This document shows positions 33,732 through 42,565 of a stretch of 64,000 nt of DNA, piece after piece. Source of the DNA: Bacillus safensis FO-36b. GTDB taxonomy: Bacteria; Bacillota; Bacilli; Bacillales; Bacillaceae. Where the stretch lies: positions 62,001 to 126,000 of the forward strand of contig NZ_ASJD01000003.1 of the NCBI RefSeq assembly GCF_000691165.1, written 5' to 3'. Every line of letters begins with the position of its first letter. Position 1 is the first letter of the stretch. Made by a program: the position numbers and the translations under genes. The notes beneath the pieces were generated by a model. The model saw only the letters and a list, made by a program, of their open reading frames with translations. It made no database searches and was not told the origin of the DNA.

Positions 33732-35834
33732 TTATCCTTTTTTTACGACGATTTCGTCATGTTCAACATCCACAGTAAATCCAGAAAGCTGCTCCTCTTC
33801 AAGCAGGATCTCCGTCATTTGGTCTTCAACGTGCTCTTGGATGGTTCTTCGAAGTGGACGAGCACCAAATGCAGGGTGATATCCAAGCTCTGCGATTTTT
33901 TCTTTCGCTTCATTTGTGACATGGACTGTTAAATTCTGCTCTTTTAATTGCTCTGACAGCTCATTGAGCAGAAGATCAACAATCTTCACTAAATCATCTC
34001 TGTCTAATGATTCAAACTGAATGATGCTGTCAAAACGGTTCAAAAATTCTGGTTTGAAGTAGCTGCTTAGTGAATCAATGAGTGATTGTTCCTCAATCGC
34101 TTCTTCCTGATCAGACTGAAAGCCGACCTTGACCGTTTTATCTGCGCTGCCTGCGTTACTTGTCATGATGATGACTGTATCTTTAAAGCTGACCGTTCTG
34201 CCTTGGCTGTCTGTTAAGCGGCCATCTTCCATGATTTGCAGGAACATGTGCTGTACATCTGGGTGTGCTTTTTCGATTTCATCCAGCAAAATGATGCTGT
34301 ATGGTTTTCTGCGCACTTTTTCAGTCAGCTGGCCAGCTTCATCATGTCCAACGTAACCAGGAGGAGAACCGATGAGTTTGGACACAGAGTGTTTTTCCAT
34401 GTACTCACTCATATCTAAACGAATGATCGCATCTCTTGAACCGAATAATTCTTCAGCTAACGTTTTAGACAATTCGGTTTTCCCGACACCTGTTGGTCCA
34501 ACGAAAAGGAAGGAGCCTGTTGGTCTATGTTTCGATTTTAAACCAGCTCTGCTTCTTTTCACGGCTTTCGCCACTTTATCAACCGCATGTTCCTGTCCAA
34601 TCACTCGTGCTTTTAGACGGACGTCAATTTCTTTCATTTTGGTTTGTTCGTCTGCTTGGAGTTTCCCGACAGGAATGCCTGTTTTTTGTTCCACAATGGC
34701 CTGAATGTCCTCTGCTGTAACGATATGCTCTTTTTCAGTTGTTTTGTTTTGAAGTCTTGCTTCAATGGCTTCTTCTTCATCGCGAAGCTTCGCTGCTTTT
34801 TCATATTGTTCTTCTTTTAGCGCAGCTTGTTTTTCTGCGGCAATTTGCGCTAGTCGGTTTGTCAGCTGATCTTCACTTGCTGCATCAATGGAGAGGTTCG
34901 CTTTTGAACCAGCTTCATCCATTAAATCAATGGCTTTATCCGGCAAATGACGGTCTTGAATATACCGCGAAGATAATTGAACGCACGCTTTGATTGCTTC
35001 ATCTGAATAGGTGACACCATGATAGGCCTCGTATTTATCTTGAATGCCTTTTAAGATGTCGATTGCTTCATCTTGTGTTGGCTCATCTACGATAACGGGC
35101 TGGAAGCGCCGTTCGAGTGCAGCATCTTTTTCAATTTGGCGATATTCTTTTAATGTCGTCGCACCTACTAGCTGCAGCTCGCCTCTTGCAAGGGCTGGTT
35201 TTAAAATGTTTCCAGCATCCATTGATCCTTCTGCAGATCCTGCGCCCACAAGAAGGTGGATTTCATCTACAAATAAGATGATATTTTTACGGCTTTGCAG
35301 TTCTTTGATTAACTGCTTCATTCTTTCCTCAAATTGACCGCGTACACCTGTGTTTGCGACAAGTGAGGAGACATCTAATAAATAGATTTGTTTGTTCTTT
35401 AATTTATTTGGCACATCGCCGCTCGCAATTTTGAGCGCGAGTCCTTCTGCGATCGCTGTTTTCCCAACACCTGGTTCACCAATAAGAACAGGGTTATTTT
35501 TATTTCTTCTATTTAAAATCTCAATGACTCTTGCGACTTCTTCATCTCGGCCAATGACTGGATCAATTAAACCAGCATTTGCTCCATCTGTTAAGTTACG
35601 GCCAAGCTCATCGAGTAAGCCTTTTTGCTTTGGCTGCTCCATGTTTGGGGCATGACTTGCTGCCTGAGAGAAGAATGAACTTCCTCCAAAAAGCTTAGGT
35701 CCCATTTTCATTTTTGACTGCTCCATCAAAGAGGTATAGCAGTCTTCACATAAAACCATTTGGCTCCGGGACGAATTTACTTGCATATTCAGGCGAATAG
35801 TTGCTTCATTTACTTGACAATGTTGACAACGCAT
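33732..35834 (-). CDS. clpE: ATP-dependent Clp protease ATPase ClpE
   Basis: 700 aa. The N-terminal zinc finger has Cys3, Cys6, Cys29 and Cys32, the mark of ClpE. AAA module 1 has G-E-P-G-V-G-K-T-A and the Walker [13 protein letters not shown]-like coiled linker follows (about 325-360). AAA module 2 has G-P-T-G-V-G-K-T-E and I-I-L-L-D-E-I-E, then the small D2 domain (R-P-L-R-R-T-I-Q). It unfolds proteins for ClpP and, in B. subtilis, helps destabilise CtsR. Three CtsR boxes upstream show heat-shock control. Confidence 0.97.
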   Translation of the reverse strand: MRCQHCQVNEATIRLNMQVNSSRSQMVLCEDCYTSLMEQSKMKMGPKLFGGSSFFSQAASHAPNMEQPKQKGLLDELGRNLTDGANAGLIDPVIGRDEEVARVIEILNRRNKNNPVLIGEPGVGKTAIAEGLALKIASGDVPNKLKNKQIYLLDVSSLVANTGVRGQFEERMKQLIKELQSRKNIILFVDEIHLLVGAGSAEGSMDAGNILKPALARGELQLVGATTLKEYRQIEKDAALERRFQPVIVDEPTQDEAIDILKGIQDKYEAYHGVTYSDEAIKACVQLSSRYIQDRHLPDKAIDLMDEAGSKANLSIDAASEDQLTNRLAQIAAEKQAALKEEQYEKAAKLRDEEEAIEARLQNKTTEKEHIVTAEDIQAIVEQKTGIPVGKLQADEQTKMKEIDVRLKARVIGQEHAVDKVAKAVKRSRAGLKSKHRPTGSFLFVGPTGVGKTELSKTLAEELFGSRDAIIRLDMSEYMEKHSVSKLIGSPPGYVGHDEAGQLTEKVRRKPYSIILLDEIEKAHPDVQHMFLQIMEDGRLTDSQGRTVSFKDTVIIMTSNAGSADKTVKVGFQSDQEEAIEEQSLIDSLSSYFKPEFLNRFDSIIQFESLDRDDLVKIVDLLLNELSEQLKEQNLTVHVTNEAKEKIAELGYHPAFGARPLRRTIQEHVEDQMTEILLEEEQLSGFTVDVEHDEIVVKKG

Positions 35835-35859
35835 TTGCCATGACCTCCTTAAAATAAAG

Positions 35860-35947
35860 TTTGACTTTATTTGACCAATGAATGTTAAAGAAAATGGTCT
35901 ATTGTTTGACCATCTTTGACTATAGTATACTCTGACCTATTTTGACT
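35860..35947 (-). promoter_or_regulatory. Three CtsR operators upstream of clpE
   Basis: On the minus strand the CtsR heptad pair RGTCAAA-N3-RGTCAAA appears three times: at 35860-35876 (GGTCAAA TAA AGTCAAA), 35905-35921 (AGTCAAA GAT GGTCAAA) and 35931-35947 (AGTCAAA ATA GGTCAGA, one mismatch). Multiple CtsR units are known for clpE in B. subtilis. Confidence 0.92.
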
Positions 35948-36079
35948 TTCAACTGTTTTGCTCAAAGGGGAATAAAAATCCTTTTTTGCATTTAATCATG
36001 GTTTGTCCTTCTTTTCAAGGAACTTGTCTCATAGGATAAAAAAAGAGACAATCGAAAGTGATGGGTGCGGAGGGGTCAC

Positions 36080-37123
36080 ATGAAACGTTCAAATGAATCC
36101 GCTTTTCAGCTTGCCTTTGTTTATGTAGGAACAGTGGTTGGGGCTGGGTTTGCGACAGGGAAAGAAATCGTAGAATTTTTTGTTCGTTTTGGCTGGATTG
36201 GACTATTAGGGATCCTGATTAGCGGTGTTATTTTTACTGGCCTTGGGGCAAAAATGATGCTGATTTCGAAACGAATCGAGGCAGAATCTTATCAAGATAT
36301 GAACCGTTTTTTATTTGGCGCAGCTGCGAGTCGATATATTAATATTGTCATGTTTTTTATTTTACTTGGTGTCACCTCAGTCATGATTTCAGGCGCAGGG
36401 GCTATTTTTGAAGAACAGCTTGGTATATCGAAGGAGTATGGGGTCTTTTTGACGATCATTCTGAGCGTCATTGTACTATTTAAAGGTTCAAAAGGGCTAT
36501 TTGGAGTCAACGTCCTTGTCGTTCCAATGCTGATTTTCTTTTCAATGATCGTGTTTCTTGATTCATTTGTGTTTAGCAGCAGTGATAGTTATGTTCTTGC
36601 GCTGCAAATGGGTGAGGGCGAGTGGATATTATCAGCCGTGTCATATGGTGCCTTTAATTTAGCACTGTCACAGGCAGTGTTAGTACCCGTCGCAAATGAA
36701 ATGACCTCTGAAGCAGTCATTAAAAAGGGAGCGGTGCTTGGGGGCGTCATGCTGACACTCATTTTGCTTGCTTGCTTCTTATCTCTTTCTTCATTAGATA
36801 TGCTGGAGGCGTTTGATATTCCAATGGCCCAGGTAGTGTATCAAGTCGCAAACTCCATTCATCTCATTTATTTATTTGTCATCTTCGGTGAAGTTTTTAC
36901 ATCCGTCATAGGCAATTTATACGGGCTGGAGAGACAGGTGAGGGCATATATCCGAATGAACAGCATCTTTACGATATCCCTTATTCTCATATGCTGCTAT
37001 GTGATTAGTAAAATTGGTTACGGTACACTGATTTCAACGGTTTATCCGGTTTTTGGCTATGTCAGCATCTTTTTTATCCTCTTTCTTTGTCTAAAAAAAG
37101 TGCCTGCCCCGCTAGATAAGTAA
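36080..37123 (+). CDS. ykvI: Membrane transporter YkvI
   Basis: 347 aa from the ATG at 36080, just after GGAGGGG; a GTG at 36065 lies upstream of the site. Ten or so hydrophobic segments. The first helix has the broken-helix glycine pattern V-G-T-V-V-G-A-G-F-A-T-G-K-E, typical of the amino acid/LeuT-like permease superfamily. The substrate is unknown. It stands alone before the preQ1-regulated queuosine operon, as in B. subtilis. Confidence 0.88.
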   Translation: MKRSNESAFQLAFVYVGTVVGAGFATGKEIVEFFVRFGWIGLLGILISGVIFTGLGAKMMLISKRIEAESYQDMNRFLFGAAASRYINIVMFFILLGVTSVMISGAGAIFEEQLGISKEYGVFLTIILSVIVLFKGSKGLFGVNVLVVPMLIFFSMIVFLDSFVFSSSDSYVLALQMGEGEWILSAVSYGAFNLALSQAVLVPVANEMTSEAVIKKGAVLGGVMLTLILLACFLSLSSLDMLEAFDIPMAQVVYQVANSIHLIYLFVIFGEVFTSVIGNLYGLERQVRAYIRMNSIFTISLILICCYVISKIGYGTLISTVYPVFGYVSIFFILFLCLKKVPAPLDK

Positions 37124-37199
37124 AGAAAGGATAGCCTGCATGAAAAATATGTGGTACACTATCCTCTGTGAAAATTGAACAAAAATCCGTGAAGACGGG

Positions 37200-37268
37200 A
37201 GAGGTTCTAGCAAAACCCTCTATAAAAAACTAAGGACTTGCCGTATCCTTGGATGTGGCATTTTTTAT
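37200..37268 (+). promoter_or_regulatory. preQ1-I riboswitch with terminator
   Basis: The compact aptamer occupies 37200-37233: AGAGGTTCTAGC, AAAACCCTCTA, TAAAAAACTAA, the known class I pattern of the B. subtilis queC leader. It is followed at once by the terminator TGCCGTATCC / GGATGTGGCA plus T6 (37239-37266). Bound preQ1 favours termination and shuts off queuosine precursor synthesis. Confidence 0.96.
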
Positions 37269-37281
37269 TTTTTATGGCTGG

Positions 37282-37317
37282 GACACCTCATACACATGTA
37301 AAGGTGTCTTTTCTTTT
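37282..37317 (+). terminator. Second hairpin/terminator in the queC leader
   Basis: GACACCT / AGGTGTC stem with a 13-nt loop and TTTTCTTTT tail, 15 nt after the first terminator's T-tract. It is not part of the preQ1 aptamer; its role is uncertain. Confidence 0.6.
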
Positions 37318-37346
37318 GAGAAAAATAGGGGTTTTCAGGAGCCTTT

Positions 37347-37378
37347 CAGATGCAGTGTTGTACGGTTGTACTCATCTG
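37347..37378 (+). promoter_or_regulatory. Hairpin next to the queC ribosome site
   Basis: CAGATG pairs with CATCTG around an inner TGTAC-like pairing, ending 3 nt before AAAGGAGG. It could affect ribosome access; no ligand class is recognised. Confidence 0.4.
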
Positions 37379-37398
37379 CAAAAGGAGGAGAACAGAAA

Positions 37399-38055
37399 AT
37401 GAAAAATGAAAAAGCAGTCGTTGTCTTTAGCGGGGGACAGGACAGTACGACATGTTTATTATGGGCACTTCAACAATTTGAAGAGGTAGAAACCGTGACC
37501 TTTCATTATAATCAGCGTCATCAAGAAGAAATTGATGTCGCCAAAAGAATCGCTGACAAATTAGGTGTGAAGAATCATCTGTTAGATATGTCTCTTTTAA
37601 ATCAACTGGCACCTAATGCTTTAACAAGAGATGACATTGACATTGAGGAAAAAGAAGGAGAGCTTCCTTCCACATTTGTACCAGGAAGAAACTTAGTGTT
37701 CTTATCTTTCGCCTCTATTCTTGCGTATCAAATTGGAGCAAGACATATTATCACAGGTGTTTGTGAGACAGACTTTAGCGGCTATCCAGATTGCCGTGAC
37801 GAGTTTGTGAAATCATGCAACGTCACAGTGAATTTAGCAATGGAAAAACCATTTGTGATTCATACACCACTGATGTGGCTGAATAAAGCAGAAACATGGA
37901 AGCTGGCAGACGAGCTTAACGCGCTGGATTTTGTGAAAAATGAAACGCTCACTTGCTATAACGGCATCATCTCTGATGGCTGCGGGGAATGTCCTGCGTG
38001 TAAGCTGCGGAAAAATGGCTATGACACTTATATGGAAATGAAGGAGGCAAAATAA
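37399..38055 (+). CDS. queC: 7-cyano-7-deazaguanine synthase
   Basis: 218 aa from the ATG at 37399, 9 nt after GGAGGAG; the frame extends to 37249 through the leader without a site. ATP pyrophosphatase P-loop S-G-G-Q-D-S near residue 12 and C-terminal zinc cluster C-G-E-C-P-A-C (about 195-205). It converts carboxydeazaguanine to preQ0 in queuosine synthesis. First gene of queCDEF. Confidence 0.97.
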   Translation: MKNEKAVVVFSGGQDSTTCLLWALQQFEEVETVTFHYNQRHQEEIDVAKRIADKLGVKNHLLDMSLLNQLAPNALTRDDIDIEEKEGELPSTFVPGRNLVFLSFASILAYQIGARHIITGVCETDFSGYPDCRDEFVKSCNVTVNLAMEKPFVIHTPLMWLNKAETWKLADELNALDFVKNETLTCYNGIISDGCGECPACKLRKNGYDTYMEMKEAK

Positions 38056-38496
38056 ATGCTTTCTCAAATCTATCCACAAACCGATCATCCATTTTCATTT
38101 GAATTAAATAAAGACATGCATGTTTCTGCTGCCCATTTCATCCCGCGAGAAGATGCGGGCGCATGCAGCCGTGTTCATGGTCATACGTACACCATCAATA
38201 TCACGATTGCGGGAGACGAGCTAGATGAATCGGGATTCCTTGTCAATTTCAGTACATTGAAAAAGCTCATTCATGGGCAGTACGATCACACGCTGCTCAA
38301 TGATCATGAGGAATTCTCATCAAACGATCGATACGCGATGCCAACCACTGAGGTGGTAGCAAAGACCGTACATGACAAAGTCGCAGCGTATTTATCGACT
38401 TTAGCGAACAAGCCGGCATGTGTTCAGGTCTTTGTCAGAGAGACACCAACAAGCTATTGCATTTACCGTCCGAAACGAGTTGAGATCAATGGCTAA
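38056..38496 (+). CDS. queD: 6-carboxytetrahydropterin synthase
   Basis: 146 aa, ATG directly after the queC stop with AAGGAGG inside queC. PTPS fold: S-A-A-H-F (zinc His), catalytic Cys in G-A-C-S-R-V-H-G-H-T-Y, and the later F-V-R-E-T-P-T glutamate. It makes carboxytetrahydropterin from dihydroneopterin triphosphate. Overlaps queE by 8 nt (ATGGCTAA). Confidence 0.96.
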   Translation: MLSQIYPQTDHPFSFELNKDMHVSAAHFIPREDAGACSRVHGHTYTINITIAGDELDESGFLVNFSTLKKLIHGQYDHTLLNDHEEFSSNDRYAMPTTEVVAKTVHDKVAAYLSTLANKPACVQVFVRETPTSYCIYRPKRVEING

Positions 38497-39220
38497 AGCG
38501 ATTCCTGTATTAGAAATCTTTGGTCCAACCATTCAAGGAGAAGGAATGGTCATTGGACAAAAAACCATGTTTGTCAGAACGGCTGGCTGTGACTACTCGT
38601 GCAGCTGGTGTGATTCCTCCTTTACATGGGATGGCTCAGCGAAGCATGACATTCAGTGGCTTGAGGCAGAAGACATTGTCAAAGAATTAAAAAGAATAGG
38701 CGGACAGGCTTTTTCTCATGTCACCATTTCAGGGGGAAACCCAGCCCTTTTAAAACAAATGGAATCCCTCATTGATTTACTGCATGAAGAGGGAATTGAT
38801 ACAGCGCTTGAAACACAAGGGACGATGTATCAGGAATGGTTTTTGAAAATTGATGATTTAACCATTTCTCCTAAGCCGCCAAGCTCGAATATGAAAACAG
38901 ATTTTACGAAACTAACACGTATTATAGATGAGCTGAAAAACGGAAATAGGTTGCAGCATGCTAGCCTGAAGGTCGTGATCTTTGACGATCGTGACTTAGC
39001 GTATGCGAAGGATGTTCATGCAAAATACCCTGAGCTTCCTTTTTATTTGCAGGTAGGAAATGATGACACGACGACAGCTGATGATGCGTACTTATTGACG
39101 CATTTATTAAAGAAATATGAAGCGCTTGTCGATCAAGTAGCGCAAGATCCAGACTTAAACCGCGTAAGAGTGCTGCCGCAGCTGCACACGTTATTGTGGG
39201 GAAATAAACGAGGCGTATAG
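38489..39220 (+). CDS. queE: 7-carboxy-7-deazaguanine synthase (radical SAM)
   Basis: 243 aa from the ATG at 38489 overlapping the queD end; the ORF start at 38420 is inside queD. Radical SAM enzyme with the QueE-type cluster ending C-D-Y-S-C-S-W-C (about 35-42) and the S-G-G-N-P region near 85. It rearranges carboxytetrahydropterin to carboxydeazaguanine. The length agrees with the B. subtilis enzyme. Confidence 0.96.
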   Translation: MAKAIPVLEIFGPTIQGEGMVIGQKTMFVRTAGCDYSCSWCDSSFTWDGSAKHDIQWLEAEDIVKELKRIGGQAFSHVTISGGNPALLKQMESLIDLLHEEGIDTALETQGTMYQEWFLKIDDLTISPKPPSSNMKTDFTKLTRIIDELKNGNRLQHASLKVVIFDDRDLAYAKDVHAKYPELPFYLQVGNDDTTTADDAYLLTHLLKKYEALVDQVAQDPDLNRVRVLPQLHTLLWGNKRGV

Positions 39221-39235
39221 AAAGGAAGAGATGAC

Positions 39236-39733
39236 ATGACGACAAGAAAACCAGAAGAATTAGAAGGTGTCACGCTACTGGGAAACCAAGGAACCAATTA
39301 TTTGTTTGATTATGCACCACAAGTGCTTGAAACGTTTCCAAATAAACATACAAATAGAGATTACTTTGTGAAATTCAACTGCCCAGAATTTACCTCACTA
39401 TGTCCGCAAACAGGTCAGCCTGATTTTGCGACAGTTTATATCAGCTATATCCCAAATGAAATCATGGTCGAAAGTAAATCGCTAAAATTATATTTGTTCA
39501 GCTTCCGTAACCATGGTGACTTCCATGAGGACTGTATGAACATTATTATGAACGACCTGATTGAATTGATGGATCCAAGGTATATAGAAGTTTGGGGCAA
39601 ATTTACGCCAAGAGGCGGTATTTCCATTGATCCGTATACGAACTACGGGAAACCTGGCACGAAATATGAGGAAATGGCAGAATACCGTATGATGAACCAT
39701 GATATGTATCCGGAGACAATTGATAATCGGTAA
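39236..39733 (+). CDS. queF: NADPH-dependent 7-cyano-7-deazaguanine reductase
   Basis: 165 aa, short (type I) QueF. The catalytic Cys lies in [13 protein letters not shown] and the family E-S-K-S-L-K-L-Y-L motif follows. It reduces preQ0 to preQ1, the same molecule that the leader riboswitch senses. AGGAAGAG precedes the ATG. Last gene of queCDEF. Confidence 0.97.
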   Translation: MTTRKPEELEGVTLLGNQGTNYLFDYAPQVLETFPNKHTNRDYFVKFNCPEFTSLCPQTGQPDFATVYISYIPNEIMVESKSLKLYLFSFRNHGDFHEDCMNIIMNDLIELMDPRYIEVWGKFTPRGGISIDPYTNYGKPGTKYEEMAEYRMMNHDMYPETIDNR

Positions 39734-39898
39734 TTATTCCGCTGTGTGAGACGGAGTGTGAAACGAATTGGTGTCACATTAAAGTGGAAAAAGTCTACCT
39801 GAAAATACTCATGGGAATTGTATGAAAAAGTGTGACCTGAGGTGCAACCTGAACTGTGACTTTTATGCAGTGAAAAATTGATAGTGCAGAAGCAGATG

Positions 39899-39931
39899 AA
39901 GGCGTACAATTTGTACGTCTTTTCTTTTTTA
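39899..39931 (+). terminator. Terminator on the queF side
   Basis: GGCGTACAA / TTGTACGTC stem followed by TTTTCTTTTTT. Confidence 0.75.
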
Positions 39932-39939
39932 TCCGAAAG

Positions 39940-39970
39940 AAAAAATGCCTATTTAGAGATTATAGGCATT
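39940..39970 (-). terminator. Terminator of the ykvN operon
   Basis: Minus strand ATGCCTAT / ATAGGCAT stem followed by a T6 run. Confidence 0.8.
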
Positions 39971-39993
39971 AAATATTATGATCATATCTTCAT

Positions 39994-40212
39994 TTATTGT
40001 TTAAAGTTAAGTTTCTGAACCTTCTCTTTAACATTTGAAACAGCTCTTTTTTGAATTTCATCAAAGTTCTCCTGAATATAGTCCATGACACTTCTGATTA
40101 GAACTTCACTTTCAAAATTGACTATCTCATTTATTTCTGACTGTTCTTCATCTGTTAGGTGATGGTATTGATGTTGTTTAGCATTTACTTCAGCAGCTAC
40201 TTCAATCCTCAC
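39994..40212 (-). CDS. Small protein (72 aa) coupled to ykvN, unknown
   Basis: A GTG at 40212 overlaps the ykvN stop by 4 nt (GTGA), so it is the second gene of a two-gene operon. The product is highly charged and helical (L-T-D-E-E-Q-S-E-I-N-E-I-V-N-F, then A-V-S-N-V-K-E-K-V-Q-K) with a His-rich patch near residue 13. No membrane segment. I do not recognise it. Coupling suggests it works with, or modulates, the HxlR-type regulator. Confidence 0.65.
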   Translation of the reverse strand: MRIEVAAEVNAKQHQYHHLTDEEQSEINEIVNFESEVLIRSVMDYIQENFDEIQKRAVSNVKEKVQKLNFKQ

Positions 40213-40565
40213 TTTAGTTGTTCTGGTTGTACAATTTCATATTCACCTTCTGCATACTCTTGCTCCGCATAATGGCTCCCCCATTGACAGAGCTCCTGCA
40301 AGATAGGTTTAAGAGAGTCTCCAAGTTCAGTGGATGAATACTCAACCTTCGGCGGTACTTGATTATACATCTTTCTGGTCACAAGTCCACTGGCCTCAAG
40401 CTCTCTAAGTGTTTGAATCAGCATTTTCTGCGTGATATTTGGGATAATGCGCTTTAATTCACTCGTTCTCTTTGGTCCATTCATTAAAAAGTATAATACA
40501 AGGCCTTTCCATTTTCCGCCAATCACTTCCTTTGTCACTTCAAACCCGCAGCTGAATTTTTTCAT
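40209..40565 (-). CDS. ykvN: HxlR-family transcriptional regulator
   Basis: 118 aa from the ATG at 40565, with TGGAGAG 8 nt upstream. HxlR winged helix: C-G-F-E-V-T-K-E-V-I-G-G-K-W-K-G at the start with the conserved Cys at residue 5, then N-G-P-K-R-T-S-E-L-K-R and I-T-Q-K-M-L-I-Q-T-L-R-E-L-E. The N-terminal Cys often senses electrophiles or quinones in this family. Divergent from the SDR gene ykvO, which it probably controls. Confidence 0.87.
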   Translation of the reverse strand: MKKFSCGFEVTKEVIGGKWKGLVLYFLMNGPKRTSELKRIIPNITQKMLIQTLRELEASGLVTRKMYNQVPPKVEYSSTELGDSLKPILQELCQWGSHYAEQEYAEGEYEIVQPEQLK

Positions 40566-40679
40566 GTCTAAAGCTCTCCATTCCACATTTATTACTTTTT
40601 AGTTACTATATCACAAAAAAGTGGGTACTTCCGATAATGTGCTTGCTGGAGGATACTATATCTTGTAAGTTGCTCTTCA

Positions 40680-40695
40680 AGTACTTAAAGGTACT
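40680..40695. promoter_or_regulatory. Candidate operator between ykvN and ykvO
   Basis: AGTACTTAAAGGTACT is an imperfect palindrome (AGTAC arms) about 40 bp before the ykvO ATG. Related GTTACTAT and GGGTACTT words lie 50-80 bp away. HxlR regulators often bind paired TAC/GTA-type repeats; binding here is inferred. Confidence 0.4.
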
Positions 40696-40733
40696 AGACA
40701 TAAAATAATATGAATTCTAAAGGAGTGTTAAGT

Positions 40734-41480
40734 ATGGGTAAATTTGAAGGTAAAATAGCGCTTGTAACGGGTGGAACAAGTGGGATTGGTCTTGCTGCAG
40801 CACAAAAATTTGTAAACGAAGGTGCATATGTGTATATCACGGGACGTAGACAAAACGAACTTGATAAAGCTGTTAACCAAATTGGCAAGAACGTAACCGG
40901 TGTTCAAGGTGATATTTCTAAGCTTGAAGACTTAGACAAACTATATGACATGATAAAGCAGGAAAAAGGTAAGTTGGACATCCTTTTTGCTAATGCAGGC
41001 ATCGGCAACTTCCTGCCATTAGGTGAAATTACTGAAGAGCAGGTTGATAGAACGTTCGACATTAACGTGAAAGGAACCATTTTTACTGTTCAAAAAGCGC
41101 TATCACTATTCCCGGACAAAGTAGGTTCTATTATTGTAACGGGCTCTACTGCTGGATCAATTGGCAACCCAGCATTTAGTGTATATGGAGCATCTAAAGC
41201 AGCATTAAGAGCACTAGTTCGCAACTGGATTCTTGACCTAAAAGGTACTGAAATTCGTGTAAATGTGGTAAGTCCAGGAGTTATTCTTACACCTGCATAC
41301 GATGAGCTTTTTGGTGATGCACTTGAAGGAGCGATGGAAAATGCCAGAAATACTGTTCCAGCTGGAAAAGTTGGGACACCTGAAGAAGTAGCAAACGCTG
41401 TAACTTTCCTTGCTTCAGACGAAAGCAGTTACTTGACGGGTGTTGAATTGTTCGTAGATGGCGGGCTAGCACAGGTATAA
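40734..41480 (+). CDS. ykvO: Short-chain dehydrogenase/reductase YkvO
   Basis: 248 aa from the ATG at 40734, after AAAGGAG; the ORF begins earlier at 40710 without a site. Classical [11 protein letters not shown] cofactor loop (about 12-19), N-A-G-I near 88, catalytic S...Y-G-A-S-K (Y about 152, K about 156), and C-terminal G-V-E-L-F-V-D-G-G. The T-G-R-R after beta-2 favours NADP(H). Probably detoxifies a carbonyl compound under YkvN control; the substrate is unknown. Confidence 0.9.
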   Translation: MGKFEGKIALVTGGTSGIGLAAAQKFVNEGAYVYITGRRQNELDKAVNQIGKNVTGVQGDISKLEDLDKLYDMIKQEKGKLDILFANAGIGNFLPLGEITEEQVDRTFDINVKGTIFTVQKALSLFPDKVGSIIVTGSTAGSIGNPAFSVYGASKAALRALVRNWILDLKGTEIRVNVVSPGVILTPAYDELFGDALEGAMENARNTVPAGKVGTPEEVANAVTFLASDESSYLTGVELFVDGGLAQV

Positions 41481-41629
41481 TGTCACTGCGAAGAGATTAC
41501 AAATCGTCCCCAAAAAAAGTTAATGGGGATTTACTTGAGTCGTATAAAAAAGTCGTTTTCCTGATGTCCTGAGTAACCACAAATGCTGCAAACTAAGTTT
41601 GGTGATGGATATGTAAAATGAGAAAAAAG

Positions 41630-41660
41630 GAAAAGACATGCCGGATGCATGTCTTTTTTG
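41630..41660 (+). terminator. Terminator downstream of ykvO
   Basis: AAAGACATG / GCATGTCTTTTTT hairpin, about 150 bp after the ykvO stop. Confidence 0.75.
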
Positions 41661-41670
41661 CGAATCAACC

Positions 41671-41753
41671 ATAAAAAAAGAGAAGAGTCATGTCACTCTT
41701 CTCATACGAATGGGAATAGAACTTGCTAGGACGGCTGGGGGCTACCAGCTCGT
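41671..41753 (-). ncRNA. Candidate small RNA of about 80 nt
   Basis: On the minus strand a TTTACA -35 (41789-41784), 18-nt spacer and TATAAT -10 (41765-41760) predict a start near 41753. The transcript would hold a hairpin GCTGG / CCAGC with a C-rich loop (41749-41734), an unpaired C- and U-rich middle, and end at a strong terminator GAGAAGAGT / ACTCTTCTC followed by T7 (41703-41673). No ORF with a ribosome site lies inside and no minus-strand gene is nearby that the terminator could serve. This is the usual layout of a trans-acting sRNA. I do not match it to a named RNA. Confidence 0.55.
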
Positions 41754-41868
41754 AAACATATTATACATGACAGAACGTACGTTTGTAAAGGGGGATCATG
41801 TTTTTTTGCTTATCTCATTTGATGTAAGATAAAATAGAGGGAATGAATGATAAACGGAGGCGTTTGAG

Positions 41869-42087
41869 TTGGCAAACAAAGAAGAGCGGACAGAGCAGCT
41901 GCTAATGGATCTAAGGGAAGAGCTTCAAATACTCGAACATCAAAACAAAGAACGGTATAAATGGAGTGCCTCCACATTGCTTGGAGTGATTGCCCTCTTG
42001 ATTGATAAAGGAGTGATCACACCCGAGGAAGTCGAGATGTACAAGACGAAGGCGGAAATGCAAACTTTTCATACGCAAAAAGACTGA
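41869..42087 (+). CDS. Small protein, 72 aa, unknown
   Basis: TTG start at 41869 with CGGAGG 8 nt upstream. The N-terminal half is a charged amphipathic helix (E-E-R-T-E-Q-L-L-M-D-L-R-E-E-L-Q-I-L-E). A short hydrophobic segment follows (S-T-L-L-G-V-I-A-L-L-I-D-K-G), then I-T-P-E-E-V-E-M-Y. The hydrophobic part is too short for a sure membrane helix. Followed by its own terminator. Family unknown to me. Confidence 0.7.
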   Translation: MANKEERTEQLLMDLREELQILEHQNKERYKWSASTLLGVIALLIDKGVITPEEVEMYKTKAEMQTFHTQKD

Positions 42088-42114
42088 CCCTCTTTAAGTG
42101 GTATCAGTCTTTTT
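42077..42114 (+). terminator. Terminator of the 72-aa gene
   Basis: AAAAAGACTGA / TCAGTCTTTTT stem-loop starting within the last codons. Confidence 0.8.
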
Positions 42115-42209
42115 CATATGTGATTGTTCAAATAGAGCAAAGTTGTCAAACGAGCCAAATTTGCTTTATATATACGTATGTACCGATTGTCTGAATTGAG
42201 GATTGCAAA

Positions 42210-42398
42210 TTAATGTACGGAGTCTTTGATGATTTTATAGTTTTTATGATTAACGACTGTTAGTGAATCCAGTTCTAGATCTCTATAGTTGTCCATAATG
42301 GTGACATCCACAATGACAGAGTTTTCATTCACTTTTTCAACTACACCTGTTAAACCATTTCTAAATTCGATCACATTTCCAATTTTTGCAATCTTCAA
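42210..42398 (-). CDS. ykvS: DUF2187 protein YkvS
   Basis: 62 aa. The pattern K-I-G-N-V-I-E-F-R-N-G-L-T-G-V-V-E-K-V-N-E-N-S-V-I-V-D, then N-Y-R-D-L, matches the small beta-barrel DUF2187 family represented by YkvS in B. subtilis. It looks like a KOW/SH3-like fold. Function unknown. GGAGAGG precedes the ATG on the minus strand. It is monocistronic. Confidence 0.85.
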   Translation of the reverse strand: MKIAKIGNVIEFRNGLTGVVEKVNENSVIVDVTIMDNYRDLELDSLTVVNHKNYKIIKDSVH

Positions 42399-42565
42399 CC
42401 GATCCCTCTCCTTTAAAAACAGATTTCATTCCCTATTAAAAAGTATTTTGCAATATTTTCATACCAATGTAAAGGATAAAGACGTTTTTGTTTTGTTTTC
42501 GTTGTATGCTCTTCTAACGAATGATATATTTAATAATTGATCATGGCTGAAAAGGAGCGGTTTTT

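Larger units (their letters stand above)
39734..39993 (+). other. Region between queF and the convergent ykvN pair
   Basis: The first 160 bp contain no convincing gene; GTGTGA/TGTCAC words recur but with no clear structure. It ends with two back-to-back terminators listed separately. Confidence 0.4.

Noticed and set aside
39820-39883. Cys-rich 19-codon ORF after queF (C-D-L-R-C-N-L-N-C)
   Set aside because: No ribosome site and too short; the Cys spacing comes from a local TGTGAC/TGCAAC repeat.
41638-41832. 64-codon plus-strand ORF downstream of ykvO
   Set aside because: It begins inside a terminator hairpin and crosses the candidate small RNA; no ribosome site.
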